In this document: positions 17,215-25,074 of the stretch, piece by piece | Position numbering within the stretch: position 1 is the stretch's first letter | Layout: the number at the start of each line of letters is the position of its first letter | IMG/VR virus record: IMGVR_UViG_3300022220_000001 | Span: 1-60,954 of that record | Direction: 5' to 3' (one strand) | Origin: a virus | DNA: 60,954 nt | The notes under the pieces: model-generated | The model's database searches: none | What the model was told of the DNA's origin: nothing | The model's input: only the letters and a program-made list of their open reading frames with translations | Program-made: the position numbers and the translations under genes

Positions 17215-18234
17215 ATGGCGTTAAGAGATCAACCCTATTTCCCATTATATGTACAAGACTTTTTGACCGATGAAAAATTAAACGAATGTTCTGCAGAATC
17301 AGTAGGGGTATATATAAAAATTATGTGCGTAATGCACAAATCGAAAGAATATGGTTCTATTTTGCTTAAGCAAAAAGACAAGCAAGATACCAAGCAAGAG
17401 TTTTTTACATGCTTAGATTTTGCTTATAAACTTGTTAAACATTTGCCTTATCAAAGGAACGTTGTTTGTAGTGCAATTGAAGAACTTGTTGAAGAGGACG
17501 TTCTTCAAATTGATGGTAACAAACTCTCTCAAAAGCGCATGGTTAAAGATAATGAGATTAGTTTGATAAGGGCAAAGTCTGGAAGAAAGGGAGGAAAAGT
17601 AACACAGTTTGCTAAAGCAAAAGTTGAAGCAAAAATTGAAGCAAGTACTGAATATGAATATGAATATGAAAATGAATATGTAAATTGTAAAAGTTGTATA
17701 GTAAATTATTTAAATTTAGTTTGTGGTACTAAATATAGGATTGATAATAAAAAAACAGTGTCGTTAATAAATGCCAGGTTTAAAGAAAGATATTGCGTTG
17801 AAGATTTTAAAAAAGTTATTGATATAAAATTCAAAGAATGGGGTAATAATTTTGAAATGGTAAAGTACCTAAGGCCAGAAACACTTTTTGGTACCAAGTT
17901 TGAATCTTACCTTAATCAGAGTAAATACAACGGGAAAATAATAACTTATCAAGACGAAGATTTAAATACAAAAACGGAAACAATCAAAACTTTCCTCTCA
18001 GAGATAACCCATACATGCATCAAGGGTAGTACATACGCAATACAAATAGGCCAAAAAGACCAGGATTTGCTTGTGCAATACCAAGCCAACCATCCAGAGT
18101 ACCCATTAATACGAGTACTGTTAGAGGAACGGAGAAAGGCCAGGGATGAAGAACGAACACCTATAGGGATACAAAAACTACTCGATAACCTCCCAATAAA
18201 AGAGGTCGTTGAAAAAAGAATAAATAAATGTTGA
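17215..18234 (+). CDS. Replication initiator / helicase-loader-like protein
   Basis: A 339-aa protein. Residues 1-120 form a winged-helix-like N-terminal domain (RDQPYFPLYVQDFLTDEKL) seen in phage replisome organisers. A short linker with EYEYEYENEY follows, then at about 160-230 the conserved phage C-terminal domain with VNYLNLVCGTKYR and a YLRPETLFGTKFESYL ending. The family binds the phage origin and recruits helicase. The linker DNA (17650-17690) is a run of GAATAT-like hexamers and could be an origin. The primase-helicase lies downstream. Confidence 0.78.
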   Translation: MALRDQPYFPLYVQDFLTDEKLNECSAESVGVYIKIMCVMHKSKEYGSILLKQKDKQDTKQEFFTCLDFAYKLVKHLPYQRNVVCSAIEELVEEDVLQIDGNKLSQKRMVKDNEISLIRAKSGRKGGKVTQFAKAKVEAKIEASTEYEYEYENEYVNCKSCIVNYLNLVCGTKYRIDNKKTVSLINARFKERYCVEDFKKVIDIKFKEWGNNFEMVKYLRPETLFGTKFESYLNQSKYNGKIITYQDEDLNTKTETIKTFLSEITHTCIKGSTYAIQIGQKDQDLLVQYQANHPEYPLIRVLLEERRKARDEERTPIGIQKLLDNLPIKEVVEKRINKC

Positions 18235-18259
18235 CAATTCAATTTTTTATGGTTATATT
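18231..18259 (+). promoter_or_regulatory. Promoter P3 (TTGACA-N17-TATATT)
   Basis: TTGACA at 18231-18236 overlaps the initiator stop codon; TATATT at 18254-18259 after exactly 17 bases, followed by AATACATAG as in P2. It should drive the pentapeptide protein and primase-helicase. Confidence 0.8.
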
Positions 18260-18319
18260 AATACATAGCGTTAACAAAGCGTATAGAGTGGTTGGAAAAA
18301 AACTTATACTAACTAATGG

Positions 18320-18625
18320 ATGCTGTTGATGAATAAAGACCAATACAAAATAATTCTGTCTGGGCCTGAGAACTGGAATAAATGGCGGGAAAAGAACCCA
18401 AATAGTATTATCGATCTCAGGGAAGCTAATCTCAGACATGCTAATCTCAGGGGCACTGATCTCAGGGGTGCTGATTTCAGGGGTGCTGATCTCAGGAAAG
18501 CTAAACTCAGGGAAGCTAATCTCAGACATGCTAATCTCAGGTATGCTAAACTCATGGAATTAGATCTCAGATATGCTGATCTCAGGGGTGCTATTCTTTG
18601 GAATGTAATTTGGGATAAAGAATGA
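18320..18625 (+). CDS. Pentapeptide-repeat protein, 101 aa
   Basis: Residues about 30-90 are a run of A(D/N)LRx pentapeptides (EANLR, HANLR, GTDLR, GADFR). About 12 units give three coils of a right-handed quadrilateral beta-helix. Pentapeptide proteins such as MfpA and Qnr mimic B-form DNA and bind gyrase; that role is known for relatives, not shown here. The ATG at 18329 is an alternative start and no good ribosome site is seen. It overlaps the primase-helicase gene by four bases, so it is co-translated with replication functions. Confidence 0.75.
   Translation: MLLMNKDQYKIILSGPENWNKWREKNPNSIIDLREANLRHANLRGTDLRGADFRGADLRKAKLREANLRHANLRYAKLMELDLRYADLRGAILWNVIWDKE
18418..18600 (+). repeat. 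15-bp tandem repeats coding pentapeptides
   Basis: Units of the type GCTAATCTCAGGNNN repeat in frame about 12 times, with long near-identical runs at 18421-18440 and 18511-18530. Confidence 0.85.
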
Positions 18626-20370
18626 AACATTACAACGAATTTGATTTAACAGATACACTAACAGAGCTTCACCTTTCTTCCAGGAATGTAAGGAACCAAG
18701 TCCAATTGGATTACTGTCCGTTCTGCGAAGAATCCAGGGGTAAGAAGTCAGATCATTTTTCGTTTAACCGTGAGACAGGACAGTTTAAGTGCATAAAGTG
18801 TGAGGAAATAGGTAATCTAATTACTTTTCGTCGTCATATGGGATTAGATCCATTTCAGAAAGATGAATTCAAATTACCGGATCAAAACAGGGTGTCTAAG
18901 CTCCGGGAACAGCCAAAACAATACTACGAACAGTATGCGAAGTCAAGATGTATTAGTGCAGAAACGCTGGAAAAGTACGGTGTGGGTAGGTTTAATGATT
19001 CTAAGCTTGGTGCGTGTAGGACTTACCAGTACATAGATCTGGATGGTAAAATTGCCAATATCAAGTATGTCAACAAAAATAAGCAGATGAAAACGGAGTA
19101 TAAGGCAAGGAAAATCTATTACGGGTTACAATTTATTGATTTCAAAAAAGATTACCTACATGTAGTTTGCGGCGAAGATGATGTTCATGCGCTGATTGAT
19201 ATTGGTTTTGATAATATTGTGTCGCTTCCCTTTGGTGACAAAACCTATACTCCAGACATGGGTGATATAAATAAACGGTTTAAAACAATCTACCTCATGT
19301 TTGACCATGATAACTCAGGGCAAGAAGGGGCAAAAATGTTTGCTCACAAAGCTGGTGTTTGGAAGTGTATTAACGTTTTCCTTCCGTTTAATGATGCAAG
19401 GGAATGCTTGAAGTTTGGGGTGGAATTGTTTGGGTTAGAAAAGGCAAAGAGTGAAGGTAAACGGTTTGAGTACACACAAGAAGATACGTGTCGGCCTGGG
19501 CTAACATTCGAGGAAAGAAATAGCAGGTACATTGCCTCCCTGAATGCAGGGGATGGGTTAAAGTTCGGCTTTAAGTTGATTGACGATATTATTGGCGGCA
19601 TTCGGCCAGGCGAAGTTATTTCTGTTGTTGCTAACCCAGGAGCATATAAAACAACACTGCTCATGAATCTAATTATTAATTTAGCGAAGTCATTGTCTCA
19701 TGGTTTTGTAATGTTTTTTTCGCTTGAAATGGCTATTGAAAGCGAGTTTGAACGGGAGCTTGGAATAGTTACAGGAAAGACAAGAACGGACATTAAGCAT
19801 ATAAAAGACAATCCATACGCAATAAATACTATGACCGAAGAAGCAAGGCAAGGGTTAGAACAGATAATGGTGTCAGAAGAATCGTATATAAACTTAACAC
19901 AAATGAAAGAAATAATAAAGAAAACGGAAGATGTATATGGAGAACCATGCGTATTTGTCGCTGTGGACTACTCAGACTTTGTAGAATCGACTAAAAAGAT
20001 TTCAGAGTACGAAACTATCAAAGAAGTCGCAAATGGATTTAAGAGCCATCTCTGTCGCTCTGAGGGCATTCCTGGAATTATGCTATATCAAACCAACCGT
20101 GGAACCAAATCCGCAGATGAGGAAGTTACCGCAAGATCTGGGAAAGGTGGAACGCCTATAGAGGCAGGGTCGGATTTTCAGTTGGGGTTATGGAGGAAAG
20201 GGGAAGATGTTGTGGGTAGATTTACTAAACACAGGCGAGTTGATGATATGTGGAACGGTGTTATGTGGCCGTATTTTAAATGTGTTGTACCGTATCCTAA
20301 GACGTTTAGAATTACTGATATACACCAAATAGATGAAGCAGAGTTAAAACAAGAAAGTGAGGAATTCTAA
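18622..20370 (+). CDS. Bifunctional primase-helicase (T7 gp4-like)
   Basis: A 582-aa replicative protein. CPFC (32-35) and CIKC (57-60) form the primase zinc ribbon. A TOPRIM-like centre has VVCGEDDVHAL near 181 and FDHDNSGQEG near 227. From about 300 a DnaB-type helicase domain has Walker A ANPGAYKTT (337-345), where the usual GK is YK, then SLEM, Walker B-like VFVAVDYSDF and the YQTNRG arginine-containing segment. It unwinds and primes the fork in the replisome. No phage DNA polymerase is present, so the host enzyme is presumably recruited. Confidence 0.92.
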   Translation: MKHYNEFDLTDTLTELHLSSRNVRNQVQLDYCPFCEESRGKKSDHFSFNRETGQFKCIKCEEIGNLITFRRHMGLDPFQKDEFKLPDQNRVSKLREQPKQYYEQYAKSRCISAETLEKYGVGRFNDSKLGACRTYQYIDLDGKIANIKYVNKNKQMKTEYKARKIYYGLQFIDFKKDYLHVVCGEDDVHALIDIGFDNIVSLPFGDKTYTPDMGDINKRFKTIYLMFDHDNSGQEGAKMFAHKAGVWKCINVFLPFNDARECLKFGVELFGLEKAKSEGKRFEYTQEDTCRPGLTFEERNSRYIASLNAGDGLKFGFKLIDDIIGGIRPGEVISVVANPGAYKTTLLMNLIINLAKSLSHGFVMFFSLEMAIESEFERELGIVTGKTRTDIKHIKDNPYAINTMTEEARQGLEQIMVSEESYINLTQMKEIIKKTEDVYGEPCVFVAVDYSDFVESTKKISEYETIKEVANGFKSHLCRSEGIPGIMLYQTNRGTKSADEEVTARSGKGGTPIEAGSDFQLGLWRKGEDVVGRFTKHRRVDDMWNGVMWPYFKCVVPYPKTFRITDIHQIDEAELKQESEEF

Positions 20371-20372
20371 TA

Positions 20373-20579
20373 ATGGATTTAAAAAACTGTCCATTTTGTG
20401 GTTTTGATGATATAGATGTAGTAACTTCACAGACAATGATTATTGATACAAGCCCAATACAATACAAGAGAGAGGCTTTTTGCAATGATTGTTTTTGTGC
20501 TGGCCCACCTAAAAATACACACAAAGAGGCTGTTGAGGCTTGGAACGAAAGAAGCGAATCAATCATAAATAATAATTAA
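20373..20579 (+). CDS. lar: Lar-like restriction alleviation protein
   Basis: A 68-aa protein with the family layout: CPFCG near the N-terminus, CNDCFCAGPP in the middle, and EAVEAWNER at the end. In Rac prophage Lar relieves type I restriction by changing the balance of modification and restriction. The zinc pair is intact. Starts after AGGAA, two bases after the helicase gene stop. Many Lar-family members are untested, so the anti-restriction role is inferred. Confidence 0.72.
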   Translation: MDLKNCPFCGFDDIDVVTSQTMIIDTSPIQYKREAFCNDCFCAGPPKNTHKEAVEAWNERSESIINNN

Positions 20580-20589
20580 GGAGGAACAA

Positions 20590-20808
20590 GTGAAAAAGTA
20601 CAAAGAAAAAGATGTTGAAAGATTAATTGAAGCTGTTTTAGATCTAAGTTTAACCGTTATCCCAAAAGCAGTCGGTTACGGAACAATTACTGTTGAGTGT
20701 CCTGTATGCGGTGTAAGAAAATCAGATGATGGCGAAACTATCGAGGATTATCCTCACGATGAGGAATGTGGTTACATGGTTGCTATGAAAATGTATAAAG
20801 GAGAATAA
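20590..20808 (+). CDS. Hypothetical zinc-site protein, 72 aa
   Basis: GTG after AAGGAGG. ECPVCGVRK followed by HDEECGY suggests a C2HC zinc site. N-terminal half is a helix. Part of a run of small accessory genes; function unknown. Confidence 0.6.
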   Translation: MKKYKEKDVERLIEAVLDLSLTVIPKAVGYGTITVECPVCGVRKSDDGETIEDYPHDEECGYMVAMKMYKGE

Positions 20809-20810
20809 AA

Positions 20811-21068
20811 ATGACAACTTGGAGAGAAGAAATAATTGAGGCGATGGGGAAGGAAGAAACTTTAGATGATGTTGAGTATATAACACTGTCGGAGAAAGAG
20901 TTGGATAGAGAATTTGATGACAATTATGGTTTGAAAGAAGGTGAACCGTTTTTGTTGTGGACAAAAAACAGAGTTTATTTTCCTGTTTGTTATGATGGAT
21001 CTGAATGGGTTGAATCTGTGCCAAGAAATCCATGTGAAGAAAAAAGAGAACATATTGGCGGTGGTTAA
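20811..21068 (+). CDS. Hypothetical acidic protein, 85 aa
   Basis: ATG after AAAGGAG. Strongly acidic first half (EEIIEAMGKEETLDDVEY), then a beta-like EGEPFLLWTKNRVYFPVCYDG segment. Acidic small early proteins are often inhibitors of host DNA-binding enzymes, but nothing specific is seen. Confidence 0.6.
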   Translation: MTTWREEIIEAMGKEETLDDVEYITLSEKELDREFDDNYGLKEGEPFLLWTKNRVYFPVCYDGSEWVESVPRNPCEEKREHIGGG

Positions 21069-21115
21069 AATATGCTAATAAAATAAAAAACCGAACAAAC
21101 CAAGGAAAACAAATT

Positions 21116-21400
21116 ATGATAAAAAAATTAAAACTTCAGAACTTGTTTGATAATATTAGACAGCTATATAAAGATAGTTATGATGGATACTTAGCTGACA
21201 ATGCAATGAACTCCCAGAAATTATTATCAGAAGTCCACACTAAAATTACTAGTGAAGATTCTCGTTTACTTAAAAGTTTAATCCCCACACTCAAATCCTA
21301 TCATAAAAAAGGCATGTTACACCAGTTAGCAAATGACGATGAGTGTGATATTTGGTGGTCTCGGTACAGAAACATTCAAGTTGAGGATAATGAAAAATGA
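21116..21400 (+). CDS. Short first component of an ABC-3C-like operon (possible CTD remnant)
   Basis: A 94-aa protein, ATG after AAGGA, overlapping the next gene by four bases. It is helical with a GMLHQLANDDECDIWW segment. In ABC-three-component systems the first gene normally encodes a large effector ending in a small C-terminal domain that contacts the middle component. This product is the size of such a domain alone, with no effector attached. Either it is a natural short component or the effector has been lost. The assignment depends on the two downstream genes. Confidence 0.5.
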   Translation: MIKKLKLQNLFDNIRQLYKDSYDGYLADNAMNSQKLLSEVHTKITSEDSRLLKSLIPTLKSYHKKGMLHQLANDDECDIWWSRYRNIQVEDNEK

Positions 21401-21906
21401 AATTACCTTTTTTAGATTCTGATAATGATTTGTACGTTAATATATGCTTAATTCTAATTATTATTGATACTTTAGGAAAAACCAGTCGAGGTGTATTAAA
21501 AGTAAACAATGGAAGACTACATATTTTTCTGTATTTGGTAAAGAATCCTACATTCTTAAACAAGATGTTTGTAATGTTTAATAAAGATACTGTGTTACTC
21601 CATGAACGTGATGCTTTCTCAGTTACTTCAATTTCCCCCAATATTGATCCACTGTTTGATAGAGAAACACTTAAATCTTTATTGAGTATTTCAGTTGTAA
21701 AAAAATTAGTAAAGGTTGTTTATAAAAAAGATGATGGTTTTTTCTATGTTATAAGTGAAAAAGGGCAATTTGTAGTTGAAGAATTAAAAGATGAATACTT
21801 TCAAGAAATTATACTATTATGTAAAAAATTGAAAAGCATATTAAGTATTAGCGAATCTCAATTAAACCAAAAATTGAATCAATTAATTCGAAGGGAATCA
21901 AATTAA
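21397..21906 (+). CDS. ABC-3C middle component (MC4-like)
   Basis: A 169-aa protein. Features I associate with ABC-3C middle components are KLPFLDSDNDLYVNI at the start, LHIFLYLVKNPTFLNK in the middle, a NIDPLFDRE motif, then a winged-helix-like segment (LLSISVVKKLVKVVYKKDDGFFYVISEKGQ) and a helical C-terminus. The middle component links ABC ATPase and effector. It overlaps the first gene (ATGA) and ends two bases before the ATPase start, so the three are one operon. Confidence 0.72.
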   Translation: MKLPFLDSDNDLYVNICLILIIIDTLGKTSRGVLKVNNGRLHIFLYLVKNPTFLNKMFVMFNKDTVLLHERDAFSVTSISPNIDPLFDRETLKSLLSISVVKKLVKVVYKKDDGFFYVISEKGQFVVEELKDEYFQEIILLCKKLKSILSISESQLNQKLNQLIRRESN

Positions 21907-23592
21907 ATGCCATGCAGTATCTTAATTAATCAGCTAATTGTTGTTGGTATAAGAAAAAATTATAAAGTATCATTTAATCCTGGTGTCAATATTATATATG
22001 GAGATTCCGCTACTGGTAAATCAAGTATTCTAAATTTGATTGATTATTTATTAGGAGCCAAACATTTTGATTTATACCCTGAAATTGAATCATCTGGTAG
22101 ATATGCGGTTCTTGATGTTACTTTAAATGAAGATAGGTATTCAATAAAGCGTGATATATTTGACTCATTAAAACCAATTGAGGTATTTCCTTGTTCATTT
22201 GACGAAATTGAACAATATGCAGTTAAAAAGTATCTGCCGACCTTTCAAACTAATAGCAGTTATCAAGACATAGAGTTTTTCTCAGAATTTTTGTTAGATG
22301 CTTTAAACCTAACAAATTTAAAAATTAAGCAAGCTCCAACAAAAGATGATTCAAAACTTGTACGTTTAAGTTTTCGTGATATAATTAATTATTGTTATAT
22401 CGATCAGGATGATCTTGGAAGTAAAAAGTTTTTACGCCCAGACAACTACGCACTTCAAACGAAAAACACTGAAGTTTTTAAATACATTTTTAATGCATTA
22501 GACAGCCAAATTTCAGAATTAGAACAAAATATCTCAGACAAAACTCAACATAAAAATAATCTTGACAAAAAATTCATGGCTGTATCAGAATTTCTGCGAG
22601 AATCAGAATTTGGAAGTCTTTCAAATTTAGATAATGAACTAAAAAAGACGGATGTTAGAATTACAACCTTAAAAGAACAAATATCAGTGTTAAATTCTAA
22701 AGTTGTTGCTGACAAAGAAGTTTATAGGGCAATTAAATCTACTATAACAGAAATAATTCGTGACAAAAAAGTATTACAAAACAAAATTGAAGAAAGTGAA
22801 ATTAGAATTGAAAGATTTACAAGATTAAAAAATGATTACTTAAGTGATATTACAAAATTTAAAGCATCGCTTGAAGCTAGAAATGTTATAGGTGAGATAC
22901 CTGAAGAAATTTCTTTATGCCCTGTTTGTGACAACACTCTTAAATTAGAATCAGCAAAAAAGATATTTGAAATAACAACAACTGACAAAGTGAAGCAAGA
23001 ATTGAATTCACTAAAAAGGCGAGTAAAAGACACTGTCCAAATGATTAATGATAGTAAACAACAATGGGAGTTAGATAATTCAGCTTTAAAAATATTAGAT
23101 ACAAAAGAACAAGAGACTAGAATATTAATTGATCAAAATACTAAGGATTTAATATCCCCTTACTTGGCTGAGCGAGATATGTATGTGAACCAACTTGGAG
23201 AACTAAAACAAAAACGAATAGAACTATTCTCTAGATTGAAGATCAGAAACCAACACAGCCTTCTGATAGAAACAATGAAATCACTTGAAAGCAGCATAAA
23301 GCAGCTAAAGGAAAGATTACAAATTTTAAAAGATAAAGTCCCTTCAATGAGTAATGTTTTATCCAATTTAGCAGATAATTTATATAGTTATCTCACCAAT
23401 GTAAAAATTAAAGACCCTTCAAATATTAGTATTAGTAATAAATTTTTACCTGTTGTGCGTGGTATAGAATATGGAAATATAACATCTGGTGGTTGTATGG
23501 AACAAGAGTTAGGGGATTATAGTGATTACGAGCCGGAAGACTACGAAGGCTTAAACTGGAAAAAATACCCAGAGAATGGATACTCAGAATGA
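21907..23592 (+). CDS. ABC-3C-type SMC ATPase, truncated at its signature motif
   Basis: A 561-aa ATPase of Rad50/RecN type. Walker A GDSATGKSS spans residues 32-40, a long coiled coil runs about 200-500, and a zinc hook CPVC lies at 338-341. The signature ITSGG is reached at 525-529, but the expected Walker B, D-loop and H-loop are absent. The frame instead runs into 31 unrelated acidic residues (from Met at base 23497) ending WKKYPENGYSE, a tail also encoded at 24034-24111. It therefore cannot form a normal composite ATP site. It may be a decaying fragment or a dominant-negative form. Coding style up to the break is continuous. Confidence 0.78.
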   Translation: MPCSILINQLIVVGIRKNYKVSFNPGVNIIYGDSATGKSSILNLIDYLLGAKHFDLYPEIESSGRYAVLDVTLNEDRYSIKRDIFDSLKPIEVFPCSFDEIEQYAVKKYLPTFQTNSSYQDIEFFSEFLLDALNLTNLKIKQAPTKDDSKLVRLSFRDIINYCYIDQDDLGSKKFLRPDNYALQTKNTEVFKYIFNALDSQISELEQNISDKTQHKNNLDKKFMAVSEFLRESEFGSLSNLDNELKKTDVRITTLKEQISVLNSKVVADKEVYRAIKSTITEIIRDKKVLQNKIEESEIRIERFTRLKNDYLSDITKFKASLEARNVIGEIPEEISLCPVCDNTLKLESAKKIFEITTTDKVKQELNSLKRRVKDTVQMINDSKQQWELDNSALKILDTKEQETRILIDQNTKDLISPYLAERDMYVNQLGELKQKRIELFSRLKIRNQHSLLIETMKSLESSIKQLKERLQILKDKVPSMSNVLSNLADNLYSYLTNVKIKDPSNISISNKFLPVVRGIEYGNITSGGCMEQELGDYSDYEPEDYEGLNWKKYPENGYSE

Positions 23593-23593
23593 A
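23552..23593 (+). repeat. 42-bp direct repeat, copy A
   Basis: Matches 24071-24112 with one mismatch. It contains the codons for WKKYPENGYSE, the stop and an overlapping ATG. It lies at the chimeric 3' end of the truncated ATPase, so it may mark the recombination that brought the fragment in. Confidence 0.9.
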
Positions 23594-23703
23594 TAAAAAA
23601 TACAAAATTTTATCAGAGTACAGAGAACACGGAAAATCCTACTACCGGTTGGCGAGAAGTTGTCGACCGTAGAGCTTTGAGGAAGATTAAGGAGAATATT
23701 TGA

Positions 23704-24033
23704 ATGAAAGTAGACAAAATGGTCACAATAGAAGAGGTAGAAAAGGTTTGGGGTAATGCTGATTTTGGCCCAAACATATCTAAAATGGAAGTTGTTAAAT
23801 ACGGACTTTTAAAATGTGCCGGACAATGGTACCAGGGGTACACATCTAAAAGCATCCTGTACGAATTAGGTTTAATAACCAAGAAATATACTCTTTCTAA
23901 AAGAGGTGCGAGGTGCCTATATGAATTCTTTAAACAAAAGTGTGAATGTTGTGGATGCGAAGAAGCCGCCGATTATATAGACAGTATGGATTATTATATG
24001 TGCGAAAACTGTGTTAATGACGATATTACCTGA
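23704..24033 (+). CDS. Hypothetical protein with C-terminal zinc site, 109 aa
   Basis: ATG after AAGGAG. The N-terminal region has VEKVWGNADFG and a helical middle with a TKKYTLSKRGARCLY patch. The C-terminus has CECCGC and CENC, a zinc-binding arrangement. The frame continues in phase after its TGA for 25 codons to a second stop at 24109, giving the tail WKKYPENGYSE found on the truncated ATPase, so the stop may be recent or read through. Confidence 0.6.
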   Translation: MKVDKMVTIEEVEKVWGNADFGPNISKMEVVKYGLLKCAGQWYQGYTSKSILYELGLITKKYTLSKRGARCLYEFFKQKCECCGCEEAADYIDSMDYYMCENCVNDDIT

Positions 24034-24111
24034 GGTTATTCAGGCCAAACCCCAGAAGATTTCGTACCCTTAGACTGGAAAAAATACCCAGAGAATGGAT
24101 ACTCAGAATGA
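24034..24111 (+). pseudogene. In-frame remnant after TGA, ending WKKYPENGYSE
   Basis: Twenty-five sense codons follow the stop of the 23704 gene in the same frame. The last 11 residues match the C-terminus of the 21907 ATPase. There is no start codon or ribosome site, so this is a duplicated tail, a C-terminal extension by stop readthrough, or a relic. Confidence 0.5.
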
Positions 24112-24112
24112 A
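24071..24112 (+). repeat. 42-bp direct repeat, copy B
   Basis: Second copy of the repeat at 23552-23593 (one mismatch, 519 bp apart). It overlaps the start codon of the next gene in the same way as copy A. Confidence 0.9.
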
Positions 24113-24338
24113 ACTCTTTGAGAGAAATAACTTTAAATCAAAAAAACAACTTCGGTTCGAAAACGATCATAAAAGATTAATTCATGTTGTTAAAATGGCA
24201 TACAGGAAGCATAATTATGGCGATGACAGTATTGGATGGGGAGAGCTGAGCGAAGAGCTCTATACCACCCTTGCCGATGTCATTGGGTATGAAGAATTGG
24301 GACAACTACAGAATATGAAGTATTTTAATAACAAATAA
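24108..24338 (+). CDS. Hypothetical protein, tandem paralog 1 (76 aa)
   Basis: ATG overlaps the stop of the repeat-encoded tail. It is clearly related to the next gene: both share RLIHVVKMAYRKH, a central ELY(T/N)TL(A/V)DVIG motif and a YFNN ending. Helical and charged; function unknown. Confidence 0.6.
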   Translation: MKLFERNNFKSKKQLRFENDHKRLIHVVKMAYRKHNYGDDSIGWGELSEELYTTLADVIGYEELGQLQNMKYFNNK

Positions 24339-24352
24339 TCCAAAGGAACAAA

Positions 24353-24592
24353 ATGAGACACATAGAAAAGCCAAGCTTAAAATCAAAACAACAACTTAAA
24401 TTAGAAAAAAACTATGAGAGATTAATTCATGTTGTTAAGATGGCATACCGGAAGCACAGCCTGGATGACAATAGTATCTGGAAGGAGTCCCTTAACTACG
24501 AGCTCTATAATACACTTGTCGATGTCATCGGTGAGGAGGAGGTACGTAAACTACAACAATTAGAGTATTTCAATAATAATTCAAAGGAGTAA
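24353..24592 (+). CDS. Hypothetical protein, tandem paralog 2 (79 aa)
   Basis: ATG after AAAGGA. Tandem duplicate of the preceding gene, with nearly identical DNA around 24177-24213 and 24420-24456. The middle of the protein has diverged more than its ends. Confidence 0.6.
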   Translation: MRHIEKPSLKSKQQLKLEKNYERLIHVVKMAYRKHSLDDNSIWKESLNYELYNTLVDVIGEEEVRKLQQLEYFNNNSKE

Positions 24593-24599
24593 CTAACCA

Positions 24600-24809
24600 A
24601 TGAACAAATTAATTAAAAAAACAGAGCAGACTAAGGAAAAACCATTTCCTAAGCTGATGAAAAGTAAAAAAGGTCAATATGTGTATTTCCGTGAAGAAGG
24701 AAAAGGGGTGCAGTTATTAGGAGAGTATATAGACTATTGTGACACACTTTGGAATATGCATTGTTTCGAGGACACAGACGACCAAATACTTTTAAACTGC
24801 AAAGAATAA
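24600..24809 (+). CDS. Hypothetical protein, 69 aa
   Basis: ATG after AAAGGAG. Basic N-terminus, then a beta-like KKGQYVYFREEGKGVQLLGEYIDY segment resembling small DUF-type phage proteins. Family not named. Confidence 0.55.
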   Translation: MNKLIKKTEQTKEKPFPKLMKSKKGQYVYFREEGKGVQLLGEYIDYCDTLWNMHCFEDTDDQILLNCKE

Positions 24810-24867
24810 CAAAACACAAAATCGCGCTACTATGCTGAATTGTCATAAACAACCAAGGAGAAAAAAC

Positions 24868-25074
24868 ATGCGGAAAAGATGTAATATGTATAAAAAATGT
24901 ACAGCAAGAATTTGTAAACACTACCATCATCATCAATTTAAAAGCGATTGCGAAGATAAGTGTGATCGTTTTGGAAAAGATAAAATTGTGCCAAAATGCA
25001 TCGATGCGAAAGAGCACATATCAAGAGGTATTCCTAATATAGCAACTTACGAAAGGCGGGTGTTTTGTGGGTAA
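24868..25074 (+). CDS. Cys/His-rich small protein, 68 aa
   Basis: The ATG at 24868 follows AAGGAG and is preferred to an upstream ATG at 24832 without a ribosome site. Eight cysteines and several His (CKHYHHHQF, CEDKCDRF) suggest metal binding. Overlaps the next gene by eight bases. Confidence 0.55.
   Translation: MRKRCNMYKKCTARICKHYHHHQFKSDCEDKCDRFGKDKIVPKCIDAKEHISRGIPNIATYERRVFCG

Noticed and set aside
18239-18630. Long minus-strand ORFs opposite the pentapeptide gene
   Set aside because: They are shadows of the 15-bp repeat, which stays open in several frames, and lack ribosome sites.
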